A DNA stretch of 33,979 nt from Bacteroidales bacterium UBA1223 (GTDB lineage: Bacteria; Bacteroidota; Bacteroidia; Bacteroidales; P3): the NCBI GenBank assembly GCA_002309155.1, contig DBXB01000027.1, positions 34,401 through 68,379 on the forward strand, written 5' to 3'. The notes below the pieces were generated by a model. It was given only the letters and a program-made list of their open reading frames with translations. It did no database searches and had not been told where the DNA came from. The first letter of the stretch is position 1; each line of letters starts with the position of its first letter. This document shows, piece by piece, positions 7,157 to 15,286 of the stretch. The translations under genes and the position numbers were made by a program.

Positions 7157-9439
7157 ATGAAGAAGTGGCTAAAAATCACGCTGATAATAGTATCTGTATT
7201 TGTTTTTCTGCTGACGGTCTTGTTCTCATTGGCATCGCCTGTGGCGAAGAGTTATGTCAATAAGCATGGAAAAGATCTTATCGGCAGGGAGATTCATGTT
7301 GACAAATTAAAGATTAATGCTCTTTTCGGCAGAGTACGCATCTACGATATGACTGTGTATGAGGAGGATGACGAGACAGCGTTTTTCTCGTTTGACACAC
7401 TTGATGTCTCTGTTAAGCTGCGCAAGTTGTTGTTCAACAGTCTGCATGTCCGCCATATAGTTCTTGCTCACCCTGTGGTGCATGTGATTCAGAACGCCGA
7501 TCATTTCAATTTCAGCAGTATCATAGACCATTTCGCTTCAGATGAGGAAGATAAAGACGATGACACCACGTCGTCAAACTGGAAGCTGGGCTTTTATAAT
7601 ATACGACTAAGTAATGGTGAGATTTTTTACTCAGACAAGAAACTTGGAAGCGACTGGAATCTGAAGAACCTCAACCTCAGAGTCCCTGGAGTCTATTTCG
7701 ACGGGTCGGAGAACACCGACGCTGGCCTGGCGCTTCAGCTCGCCGACGGTGGCGTGCTCCGCACTGAGGCTTCGATGAATATGGATAATAACGAGTTCTC
7801 GGTAGATCTTGAACTTGAGGATTTCGCCTTGTCGAATGTGAAATCGTATCTTGGCGATGTGATGAATGTGGAACGGTTGGATGGCACCCTCGACGCCGAC
7901 ATCGTAGTGAAAGGCAACCTGAGTGACATAATGAAGATGAATATCTCTGGTACGGCTAAGATGGATGGTGTAGGAGTTGTCGACAACAGCGAGTCGCCAA
8001 TTCTCCAATTCGACAACCTCACTGTCGATGTGAACCGCATCAATCTTCACGACAACCTCTATGATGTCAAGGCTGTGACCTTGGATGGGCTTGTGGCTCA
8101 TTACGATATCTTTGCCGAAGGAAGCAACCTCAGCCGTCTCTTCTCTACTCCAAACAAAGATGTGGAGGAAGAACTCCCTGAATTGGAATCAAATGCCGAT
8201 ACTGTGTCGACGATTGGAGAGTCTCAGGACGCTTCTTCGTCGAAGCCTCTGAAACTCAGCGTAGGAACGCTGGCGGTGCGTGATGCGCAGTTTACGGTCA
8301 ACGACTATTCATTGCCCGACGATTTTTCATTTCCTGTAAAGAAACTGAATATCAGTGCTGAGAATGTCTCGATGAATGAGGATAATAAGGCGCGTGTCAC
8401 TGCCCAACTGCCTCATGGCGGTATGGCAGTCATTAACTGGAGAGGTGTGCTTGACGATTGGAAGAAGAGTCAGCGGTTGATGCTCAGTATCAGGAATCTG
8501 CAGTTGAAAGATTTCTCACCTTATGCTGTCGCCTATCTTGGACATCCCTTCACCGATGGCACAGTGTCGTTTGTAAGCGAGAACACTATCAATTTCAGTC
8601 AGTTGAACGGTCGCAACGAGTTGGACCTCTACAATCCCGAAGTGGGTGACAAACGCAAGGATGTCGACGCCAAAGTCAATGTGCCTCTGAAGGCGGCTCT
8701 TTATATCCTCAAGGACAAAGACGGCAAGGTGCAGTTTGAGGTTCCGGTAACGGGTAATATCGACTCGCCTGAGTTCTCTTACATGAAGATAGTATGGAAG
8801 ACCCTTGGCAACCTCATAGTCAAGGTGGCAACGTCGCCATTCCGTGCGGTGTCTAAAGCGTTGGGAATGAGTGGGGAGTTGGATTATGTAGTTTTCGACC
8901 CGCTACAGACCCAGTTTACGTCAGAGCAGTACAGCATTCTCAATAAGATAGCTGACGTACTGCGATATGATACCAATATCGTCGTCACGCTGGTCCCGCA
9001 GATTAATACGGAAACAGAGTGGAAGAAGCAGTCGTTGTATCTGCTAAAGGAAGAGTACTTCTTGAGTCAGCATCCCGATATTGCCAACTCTCGGACGCTT
9101 CCTCAGACATTTATCTATGACAAGGTGAGTGCGATATCAACTAAGGATACGGGTTTTGTGTCATTCTTGAAGAATAAAGGTTTGACATCGAAGAAACCAA
9201 GCGACAAAGAGATTCAGCGTCTTGCTGAACGACTCTATCCTAAAGACGCCGCAGTTTCAAGTTTGGCGGTCGTTGCGGGATTCAGGGATGATAAAGTCAG
9301 AAACTTCTTCTATGAACAGAATAATATACCTCAGTCTCAGCTGATTGTTGGTGAGATGGAGACTGCTGTGACGAAGTCTGGATATATGATAAACTCTGAT
9401 GTCCGTAACGCTGTTGACGGAGATTTCGGGGATGAATGA
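7157..9439 (+). CDS. AsmA-like (DUF748-type) envelope protein
   Basis: This 760-residue protein has an N-terminal membrane anchor (KKWLKITLIIVSVFVFLLTV) and then a long periplasmic beta-rich region. The start ATG at 7157 lies just below a good promoter; an upstream in-frame start would fall within that promoter and is rejected. The pattern matches AsmA/DUF748 proteins: repeated segments such as LDVSVKLRKLLFNSLHVRHIVL near the N terminus, NLTVDVNRINLHD in the middle, and a C-terminal conserved block around YSYMK-like ALYILKDKDGKVQFEVPVTG and FDPLQTQFTSEQYSILNKIA. The AsmA superfamily includes bridge-like lipid transfer proteins between inner and outer membrane. Residues 350-380 are an acidic, serine-rich linker. 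An envelope lipid or assembly role is inferred, not shown. Confidence 0.85.
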   Translation: MKKWLKITLIIVSVFVFLLTVLFSLASPVAKSYVNKHGKDLIGREIHVDKLKINALFGRVRIYDMTVYEEDDETAFFSFDTLDVSVKLRKLLFNSLHVRHIVLAHPVVHVIQNADHFNFSSIIDHFASDEEDKDDDTTSSNWKLGFYNIRLSNGEIFYSDKKLGSDWNLKNLNLRVPGVYFDGSENTDAGLALQLADGGVLRTEASMNMDNNEFSVDLELEDFALSNVKSYLGDVMNVERLDGTLDADIVVKGNLSDIMKMNISGTAKMDGVGVVDNSESPILQFDNLTVDVNRINLHDNLYDVKAVTLDGLVAHYDIFAEGSNLSRLFSTPNKDVEEELPELESNADTVSTIGESQDASSSKPLKLSVGTLAVRDAQFTVNDYSLPDDFSFPVKKLNISAENVSMNEDNKARVTAQLPHGGMAVINWRGVLDDWKKSQRLMLSIRNLQLKDFSPYAVAYLGHPFTDGTVSFVSENTINFSQLNGRNELDLYNPEVGDKRKDVDAKVNVPLKAALYILKDKDGKVQFEVPVTGNIDSPEFSYMKIVWKTLGNLIVKVATSPFRAVSKALGMSGELDYVVFDPLQTQFTSEQYSILNKIADVLRYDTNIVVTLVPQINTETEWKKQSLYLLKEEYFLSQHPDIANSRTLPQTFIYDKVSAISTKDTGFVSFLKNKGLTSKKPSDKEIQRLAERLYPKDAAVSSLAVVAGFRDDKVRNFFYEQNNIPQSQLIVGEMETAVTKSGYMINSDVRNAVDGDFGDE

Positions 9440-9560
9440 TTGTTATGGTGTTAATTAAAAAAAAATAAGAAGGTGAAATGATAATGGCGTAAAATGTTGT
9501 TAAGGTGTTAAGATGTTAAGATGACATATTTATTGTACACCGGCTGGCACATTTGTCCTT

Positions 9561-9630
9561 TAACTCCCCTTAACTCCCCTTGACTCCCCTTAACTTCTAT
9601 TAACTCCTTTTAACTTATATTACTTCCTTA
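9561..9630. repeat. Decamer tandem array
   Basis: Seven consecutive 10-nt units run in exact register: TAACTCCCCT twice, TGACTCCCCT, TAACTTCTAT, TAACTCCTTT, TAACTTATAT and TACTTCCTTA. Units decay from left to right. The array sits in the 252-bp gap between two co-directional genes and has no coding frame. The same gap has AT-rich flanks and no clear promoter. Confidence 0.82.
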
Positions 9631-9691
9631 AACTTTCAATTGTTTTACTTTGTTTATAATCGTTACTTGATAAAGAAATTGATAGCAAGAT

Positions 9692-10519
9692 ATGAGTTTG
9701 AAAAAATGGATATTGACTGGAATCGGTTGGTCTACATTAGGCCCCGTTGGTGCTATAATAGGTTATCTTATAGGAAAGTCGCTCGAGAATAGGTCGGAGA
9801 GGAGGGATGCGCTGGGAGGTGGCTACGGCGGTGGTTATAGCGGTAGTACAGGCAACCGTGGTGGCTCCCGCAGGTATACCAATACTGGTAGCTCCGACGA
9901 CTTGTCGGCGGCGTTGCTGGTATTGATTGCCGCGGTGATGAAGGCTGACGATGTGGTGAAGAAGAGTGAGTTGGATATAGTCAAACGATTCCTTGTCAGT
10001 AACTATGGAGAGACTCAGGCCCGAGAACTGCTTCATAAGCTGCGTGACATGCAGAATCAGGATATACCTGTTGGCGACGTCTGTTATCAGATAAAGCAGA
10101 ACACTGATTATACGACTCGTTTTCACATGCTTGACTTCCTGTTTAGCATTGCCTCCTCGGATGGCGAGATAAGTCAGCCGGAACTGGCGGTGCTTCACAC
10201 GATTTGCTCCAAGCTTGGGGTTAATTCGAGTGATTATCTTTCTATTCTCTCACGCCATATGTCAGGTGACAGCGGATGGGGTAGGTCTAATGCTTCTGGC
10301 AGTCAGAGTCGTAGCGGTAAGGATCCGTATAAGGTGCTCGGTATTGACAGTAGCGCCACCGACGAAGAGGTGAAAAAGGCTTATCGCCGGTTAGCGATGA
10401 AATACCATCCCGACAAAGTGGAGGGAATGGGCGAAGAGGTCAAGCGCAACGCCGAGGCTCAGTTCCGTGAGATCAACGAGGCGTATGAGACAATCAAGAA
10501 TTCGAGGGGGATGAAGTAG
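9692..10519 (+). CDS. TerB/DnaJ-domain protein (DjlA-like)
   Basis: This 275-residue protein has three parts. Residues 1-30 form a hydrophobic glycine-rich segment (TLGPVGAIIGYLIGKSLE) that may be a membrane anchor, followed by a Gly/Ser/Arg linker to about 68. Residues 70-190 are a helical TerB-like domain with acidic motifs (KADDVVKKSELDIV and SSDGEISQPEL). Residues 210-275 are a J domain with the HPD tripeptide at 239-241 (YRRLAMKYHPDKV), needed to stimulate DnaK ATPase. This order is that of DjlA, an inner-membrane DnaK co-chaperone. The gene ends one base from the stop of the oppositely oriented PPDK-like gene. Confidence 0.9.
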   Translation: MSLKKWILTGIGWSTLGPVGAIIGYLIGKSLENRSERRDALGGGYGGGYSGSTGNRGGSRRYTNTGSSDDLSAALLVLIAAVMKADDVVKKSELDIVKRFLVSNYGETQARELLHKLRDMQNQDIPVGDVCYQIKQNTDYTTRFHMLDFLFSIASSDGEISQPELAVLHTICSKLGVNSSDYLSILSRHMSGDSGWGRSNASGSQSRSGKDPYKVLGIDSSATDEEVKKAYRRLAMKYHPDKVEGMGEEVKRNAEAQFREINEAYETIKNSRGMK

Positions 10520-10520
10520 C

Positions 10521-13172
10521 TTAATGCTTTATCTTCCTTTTGGCTTCTATCTCAGACAGAATCCAGGGCTTCGACAGGTCGAAGATTTCGGATATGGGGT
10601 GGGAGAGGCGTTCAACCAAGAGGTGGGTGTTGTCCTGGTGATCCATGCTCTCGAGCTCTTGTGTTATGTTCTTCCAGTCGTGAGTGGAGTCAAGTAATGT
10701 GACGAAATTGTATAAGTCAAAATTGCTGATTGTTAGATTGTTGATACCTTCGCTTTCAATCTTTGAATGGGCTCTTGCGAGTTTGATTTCTCCGACCTCT
10801 TCGAGGACTCTGAGATATTTCTCGTAGAGTACGTATTCGTTAAGTAGAAAAGCTACGGTCCTGTCGTTTAGTAAGTTCCATATTGGGGTAGGCAGAGGTC
10901 GTGCCACGAATCTTCCGAGCATAAACGACCCCGCCTTGAGTCCGTTAAGTCCGTCTCTCAGACATACTTCCGCAGCTTTTTTGAAGAAATCTACCTTTCT
11001 GTTGTTCGACAATAGGTTAAATACGCGGGACTGGTCTAGATGGTCTCCCATCTTACTTTCAAGTACTTGTTTAATGTATAGATTTGAATTGTCGTTATAC
11101 CAATTGTTTACGACATCACGTGCGGTGTCTGGTTTGCTCTGTAATTCGCAGCGGATTAGACGGGCGAGTTTGTTGACGTCGGTGATGAATGCGGACTTGT
11201 CGGAGGTCACAATTTCCTGGTATCGGTTGTATGCTACCTTCATCTCCCTGAAGAATTCTTCTTCGTCAGAGTTGAGTGGGACTTTCTCGCCGTTAAGGTA
11301 TTTTGTGAACCGTGCGGGGCGATAGTTAGCCACGCCTCGGAAGATGGACTGCTGTTTGCTGGATAATGTGATTTTATCCAATTCGTTGATGACTAATCCG
11401 TTGGAGTTTATCAGTTGGTTGCCGACCATCTTTATGCCGTAGTTTTGCAGGTTCATCAGTGCGGGGATTCCATATCCACGGCAGGCGGTAACAACGTGAA
11501 TGGCGGCCGGAGTCATGCTGAGGATGGCGTCGAGTTCGCCGAGGGTGATGGTGTCCTCGGGAACGAAGCGTTCCTGACAGAGGCATACCGAGACCCCTGT
11601 TTTCTTCAGTTCCTGGGCTTTGGATGGTGAGAAACAGAGTGTTGCACTAATTGCCGTTCGGGGCAATACGCTAAGACCTTTGCCGAAAAACTCCAGCAAT
11701 GCCATCGAGCGGTCGTCGATGGAGTTGCTGATGATTTGCCTCAGGTGATATGGTTTTATGATTGTCGTAACGTCATGTTCCTCAATCTTGCCCTTGTTCA
11801 AAAGGTCGATGGATGAGATTAATGCCGCCCTTCCGGTCATTTCGGATTTGTTGAGTTGGAGTAGGGCGAACAAGCTGATTTTGTGAGGTCGAGTCTCGAC
11901 GGCAAATTCGATTGTTACGGGTGATTTATGTCTGGTTTCCAGGGAGTCTAGTAGAGGATCGAAGTGGAATACCGCAGGGTATTCTTCCTTGATTTCTTTG
12001 CGGTCGTTGTATGAGATGTCGATAGAGGTGACGTCGCCCGTCATAATTTCCTCGCCAAATATGTTGCGGTAGCTTTCTATCTGACGGCCCTTTCCTGTGC
12101 GGCTGTGGTAACTGTAGAGAACGCCCGGATAGGATTGGTTGTTGCCGATGGTCCACACCATACGTTGCAGAATAAGAGAGGGGTAGGCTTGCTTGCCTTG
12201 CATAAAGGTCAGGATAAGGTCTTGGTTGTCAATGTAGAAATTGCGGACATATATCACCAGCTGCAGGGCTTGGTAATGGGCGTCGTTGAGGAGTCTGTCG
12301 CCGTCTTCACGGGCTTCCGTTATGGCTTTCTCCATGGCTGCAATACGTGCCGACTGTTCATCGAGAGACAGCTGGATGTCGTTTTTGTCGTATTTCTTCT
12401 CGATGCCCAGCATGGTGCAGATGGTGTGCAATGTGCTGAGGTATACTCGGTTGGACATTGTGGGACGGTATTGTTTGCTCAGACCCTTGTATGCGTTGCG
12501 TGTCACCCCGATGTTCAGCAGGGTAGGCATGAGTCCGGGGATGTACTGAGGCATGGCACACCTGATGGCGAATATCAGAGGCCGTTCAGAACCGCCTATC
12601 TGGCATCTTGTCATGATTTCGAGGTTGTATATCGCTTTCTCAAGCAGATACTCGATCTTTTCTGGGTGGTGGAAAGCCTTGGCGGTGAGGATGCAGAAAT
12701 CCGGAACGGGGTAGCAGTTGCGTGTGAGGTCGAGTAGCATGCGACCTTTGTGGCTTATCTGTTCGTCGGTGAAATCGCCTTCGGCCAGGGTTGTTATTAT
12801 CTCATCTGAATTGTATAAGGGATTGTCGTTGACGTGTTTCTGGCATTTGGCCCTGAAGTTGTTGCGGATATCCTCCAGTTCTTCTATGGTGCCATTCTTG
12901 CTCTCTTCTATGAGCATCTCGAGATATCTGCGTTGCTTATCGCCGGGCTGCCACATGAGGTAGTACATGTCATACCACCTTGGCGGAAATTCATGGGTGA
13001 CCCCTTCGGGGTCGCCCTCGAGTTTGTATATCACTGTACCTGGTTTGTTGCCTTCCAGCAAGTTGTCTTTGTCGTCGACATTCTTGTTGAATATCTCCCT
13101 GCCGGATTCGGCATACTTTTTCACCATGTAATAGTTGGGGTAGCTTGCCCGTATAAGTATGTCGGTAACCAT
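10521..13172 (-). CDS. PPDK-like protein with ATP-grasp and phosphohistidine domains but no PEP/pyruvate barrel
   Basis: This 883-residue protein aligns by eye with the first two domains of pyruvate phosphate dikinase. HKGRMLLDLTRNCYPVPDF (141-159) matches the GGKGANLAEM...PVPPGF block. IFAIRCAMPQYIPGLMPTLL (200-219) matches the VSVRSGA...MPGMMDT block, with arginine R204 kept. GRQIESYRNIFGEE (362-375) matches the GEFLVNAQGED region but has F in place of the nucleotide-binding Gln. GKGLSVLPRTAISA and ERFVPEDTITL match the phosphohistidine domain. H559 (in AAIHVVTACRGYG) aligns with the catalytic His of TSHAAVVARGMG. After about residue 612 the protein is helical and shows none of the PEP-barrel motifs. 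Residues 1-130 are also extra. Conversion of pyruvate and PEP therefore looks impossible. Its true function is unknown; a phosphotransfer or regulatory role is only inference. It is 24 bases downstream of the S41 gene. Confidence 0.7.
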   Translation of the reverse strand: MVTDILIRASYPNYYMVKKYAESGREIFNKNVDDKDNLLEGNKPGTVIYKLEGDPEGVTHEFPPRWYDMYYLMWQPGDKQRRYLEMLIEESKNGTIEELEDIRNNFRAKCQKHVNDNPLYNSDEIITTLAEGDFTDEQISHKGRMLLDLTRNCYPVPDFCILTAKAFHHPEKIEYLLEKAIYNLEIMTRCQIGGSERPLIFAIRCAMPQYIPGLMPTLLNIGVTRNAYKGLSKQYRPTMSNRVYLSTLHTICTMLGIEKKYDKNDIQLSLDEQSARIAAMEKAITEAREDGDRLLNDAHYQALQLVIYVRNFYIDNQDLILTFMQGKQAYPSLILQRMVWTIGNNQSYPGVLYSYHSRTGKGRQIESYRNIFGEEIMTGDVTSIDISYNDRKEIKEEYPAVFHFDPLLDSLETRHKSPVTIEFAVETRPHKISLFALLQLNKSEMTGRAALISSIDLLNKGKIEEHDVTTIIKPYHLRQIISNSIDDRSMALLEFFGKGLSVLPRTAISATLCFSPSKAQELKKTGVSVCLCQERFVPEDTITLGELDAILSMTPAAIHVVTACRGYGIPALMNLQNYGIKMVGNQLINSNGLVINELDKITLSSKQQSIFRGVANYRPARFTKYLNGEKVPLNSDEEEFFREMKVAYNRYQEIVTSDKSAFITDVNKLARLIRCELQSKPDTARDVVNNWYNDNSNLYIKQVLESKMGDHLDQSRVFNLLSNNRKVDFFKKAAEVCLRDGLNGLKAGSFMLGRFVARPLPTPIWNLLNDRTVAFLLNEYVLYEKYLRVLEEVGEIKLARAHSKIESEGINNLTISNFDLYNFVTLLDSTHDWKNITQELESMDHQDNTHLLVERLSHPISEIFDLSKPWILSEIEAKRKIKH

Positions 13173-13196
13173 AGTTGAAGTGATACTTTATGTTAT

Positions 13197-14234
13197 TTAT
13201 TTGTAGTTATTGATTATTAATGTACAAGCTGAGTCGATAATATTGTCCCTTTTGGTGGCTGTCGCCGCGGGGTCGAGGAGTACCAGGTGATCTGGTGGGA
13301 CTCCGTTCTCGTAGTTGATGCCGTCGGGAGCGATGACGCGACTGACGCCGAAGCGGAAATACCATCCGTTAGGCAGGGCGGCGCCGGTGGGTATGGCAAG
13401 ACCACCACCCGTGGTGTCACCCATGACAGTCACGTTGGGGTAGCTTTTGAGACACAGGGTGAAGCTGGATGCCGCACTGTAACAGCCTCGGTCGGTCAGA
13501 AGCACGAAAGGTTTTGTGTATGGGGTATGATCGTCGTTCTCAGGAGCATAGACGTTCTGAAGAGGACCAAAGTCGTCGTGTGCCGGACCAGATTTAAGCT
13601 GGGTTGAGTATAACAGTTGACCCTGACTGGGGAGGAGTGTCATTAGGTTCCATTCATTTTGGATTTCACCACCACCGTTTTGTCTGATATCGAAGACGAT
13701 ACCCTTAATGTCGGGGTAGCGTTTGATGATTTTCTCCAACTGGGCCGTGGTCGCCGAATTGCTGAAAGAACTGTAGCGAATGTAAAGGACTTGACTGTCG
13801 GCGATGCTGTTGTAGGTCATTCCTCCTGTAGTGTGCCGGTCGGCGCGTAGATATGTCAGTGCGACGGTGTTAAGGTCGAAATTGCCGTTGCCGTATTTCT
13901 GCAGAAAGATGAGTTCGCTGCTGGCGACATCGTTGTTGCCCCAGAGGTTTACATGACCGTCGTCCAGACTGTTAAGCAGTTTTCTCATGACCGCAAAAAG
14001 GCTGTCGTTCGACATTCCGTCGAAGACTTGCGGGCGCAGGCTGTCGTACATCTGAGGCCAGTCTACGCTTTTGACGTCGAAGAGCGAATAGTGCTCGTCG
14101 ATATGATGCCACAGGTAGTCGAATGTCGAGGTGGGGGATGAGTCGTAGTCTTCATCCACGAAGAGCTTCTCGCAACCGGTGACGGAAATGGCAAACACGA
14201 GAAGTATGATGTGATATAATCGGATGTGTTTCAT
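13197..14234 (-). CDS. S41-family peptidase lipoprotein
   Basis: This 345-residue protein starts with a lipoprotein signal peptide ending in SVTGC (Cys21). An S41 (tail-specific protease) domain follows. Visible family blocks are LNSLDDGHVNL (88-98), GIVFDIRQNGGGE (178-190) and LTDRGCYSAASSF (246-258), with S253 the likely nucleophile. MGDTTGGGLAIP follows. There is no PDZ domain, as in many short Bacteroidetes S41 lipoproteins. It should act at the outer membrane or in the periplasm on an unknown peptide substrate. The gene is 105 bases after the barrel-like gene, across a repeat array, and 24 bases before the PPDK-like gene. Confidence 0.9.
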   Translation of the reverse strand: MKHIRLYHIILLVFAISVTGCEKLFVDEDYDSSPTSTFDYLWHHIDEHYSLFDVKSVDWPQMYDSLRPQVFDGMSNDSLFAVMRKLLNSLDDGHVNLWGNNDVASSELIFLQKYGNGNFDLNTVALTYLRADRHTTGGMTYNSIADSQVLYIRYSSFSNSATTAQLEKIIKRYPDIKGIVFDIRQNGGGEIQNEWNLMTLLPSQGQLLYSTQLKSGPAHDDFGPLQNVYAPENDDHTPYTKPFVLLTDRGCYSAASSFTLCLKSYPNVTVMGDTTGGGLAIPTGAALPNGWYFRFGVSRVIAPDGINYENGVPPDHLVLLDPAATATKRDNIIDSACTLIINNYK

Positions 14235-14280
14235 TGTCGTAACTTTAACTATAACCTTAACTTAAACTTCAGATAGAATC

Positions 14281-14340
14281 TCTAGATGCTCTAGAAATCC
14301 TAGATAATCTAGATAGTCTAGAATCTGTAACCTTTAACCT
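14281..14340 (-). repeat. Composite array: heptamers then CTAG every 9 nt (copy 2, reversed)
   Basis: CTAG tetranucleotides begin at 14282, 14291, 14300, 14309 and 14318, exactly 9 nt apart. Heptamers of the TAACCTT type (TGTAACC, TTTAACC) then run to the stop codon of the next gene at 14341. Read on the minus strand the order is heptamers then CTAG nonamers, as at 3277-3341. The rest of the gap (14235-14280) contains more AACTTTAAC-like words. Confidence 0.8.
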
Positions 14341-15177
14341 TTATTTCAGTTTGATAATGATGCTGGTCGCAACGATGTGGGAGGCGTGATAGTATTCCCA
14401 GGTGCCGTTGCTGCGATGAAAGTTCCAGAGGTAAGAGATAGAGATGCTGTTGTTGGACTTGAATCTGTAATTCAAGCCTAAATCGGTGGAGAGGCAGGCA
14501 AAGGCTGTTGCCGACATCTGGTAGTTGTCGAACTGGGCATCGAGTACGGGCTGGGTGGCAGTGTAATTGTCTATAAACGAATATCCGGGACGCATCGCCC
14601 AGGCAACGGGAGCCACGCCCAGTTCGCCATGCAGGGAGAATCGACTGGACTCCTTGCTTCCGAGAGGTATGTCATCTATGCGGGCTATGATCTCCGGGTA
14701 GATGAACCAGCTGACGCCCACAGCAGCGTTCTCATAATTGGTGTTGATGTTGGCGTCGAGAAAACTGCTTACCGCCATACCGACACGTATGGGGCACCCC
14801 TCATGTGGCAGTTGTCTCAATAATTTGATTCTTACGGTGTTGTTAACGTCAAAGGCGGCGAAATTGAAGGCGGGCTTCAACGCATCCTCATAGATGCCTA
14901 TCATTGATGTACTGGCGATGTCGAACAGCCATACACCACTTGTGAATGAAAGTCCGGCGTCGGGCATAAGTGTCGCCCCTTTGAAACTGAAAGGAGCTGT
15001 GCCTAAGTCGCGGTAGGCGCCATAGCCCACACCACTTCCGAGTCGCAGTGACCACGTTTTTGTATCAGTTTTCTCATTATTTTGTGAATAGGCTGAAAAC
15101 AGTGGTGTAATCAGTATTAAAATAATAATAAGTTGCTGATATATTGGTGTGTATTTGCAGTGTTGATATTTTTTCAT
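14341..15177 (-). CDS. Putative outer-membrane beta-barrel protein
   Basis: I do not recognise a named family for this 278-residue protein. It has a signal peptide (hydrophobic QQLIIILILITPLFSAYSQ, with likely cleavage after YSQ or nearby). The rest is rich in alternating hydrophobic residues and Gly/Tyr/Phe, as in small outer-membrane barrels: WSLRLGSGVGYGAY, VGVSWFIYPEIIARI, SISISYLWNFHRS and a final SHIVATSIIIKLK strand. Its own promoter is seen upstream. The order barrel, S41 protease lipoprotein, PPDK-like protein on one strand may be an operon, though 105 bases with repeats separate it from the S41 gene. A surface or transport role is inference only. Confidence 0.65.
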   Translation of the reverse strand: MKKYQHCKYTPIYQQLIIILILITPLFSAYSQNNEKTDTKTWSLRLGSGVGYGAYRDLGTAPFSFKGATLMPDAGLSFTSGVWLFDIASTSMIGIYEDALKPAFNFAAFDVNNTVRIKLLRQLPHEGCPIRVGMAVSSFLDANINTNYENAAVGVSWFIYPEIIARIDDIPLGSKESSRFSLHGELGVAPVAWAMRPGYSFIDNYTATQPVLDAQFDNYQMSATAFACLSTDLGLNYRFKSNNSISISYLWNFHRSNGTWEYYHASHIVATSIIIKLK

Positions 15178-15219
15178 ATAAAAAGTGGGAAATGTCGCAA
15201 TTATTTATAAAATAATGTG

Positions 15220-15228
15220 TACCTTTGC
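15220..15228 (+). promoter_or_regulatory. -7 box for the coiled-coil lipoprotein gene
   Basis: TACCTTTGC matches the Bacteroidetes -7 consensus and lies 58 nt before the ATG at 15287. The -33 region (around TGTCGC, 15194-15199) is poor. It lies 9 nt from the -7 box of the divergent gene. Confidence 0.55.
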
Positions 15229-15237
15229 AAATCAATT

Positions 15238-15269
15238 GCAAAAATAAATAATCTTTTAAAAATACAAAA
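15238..15269 (-). promoter_or_regulatory. Promoter of the barrel-like gene
   Basis: On the minus strand the -7 box TATTTTTGC occupies 15238-15246, and TTTTG (complement of 15265-15269) lies 18 nt upstream, the expected -33 distance. It drives the barrel-like gene, whose start is 60 nt away. It is divergent from, and interleaved with, the promoter of the coiled-coil lipoprotein gene. Confidence 0.6.
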
Positions 15270-15286
15270 ATAAATTGAGTAAGTAA

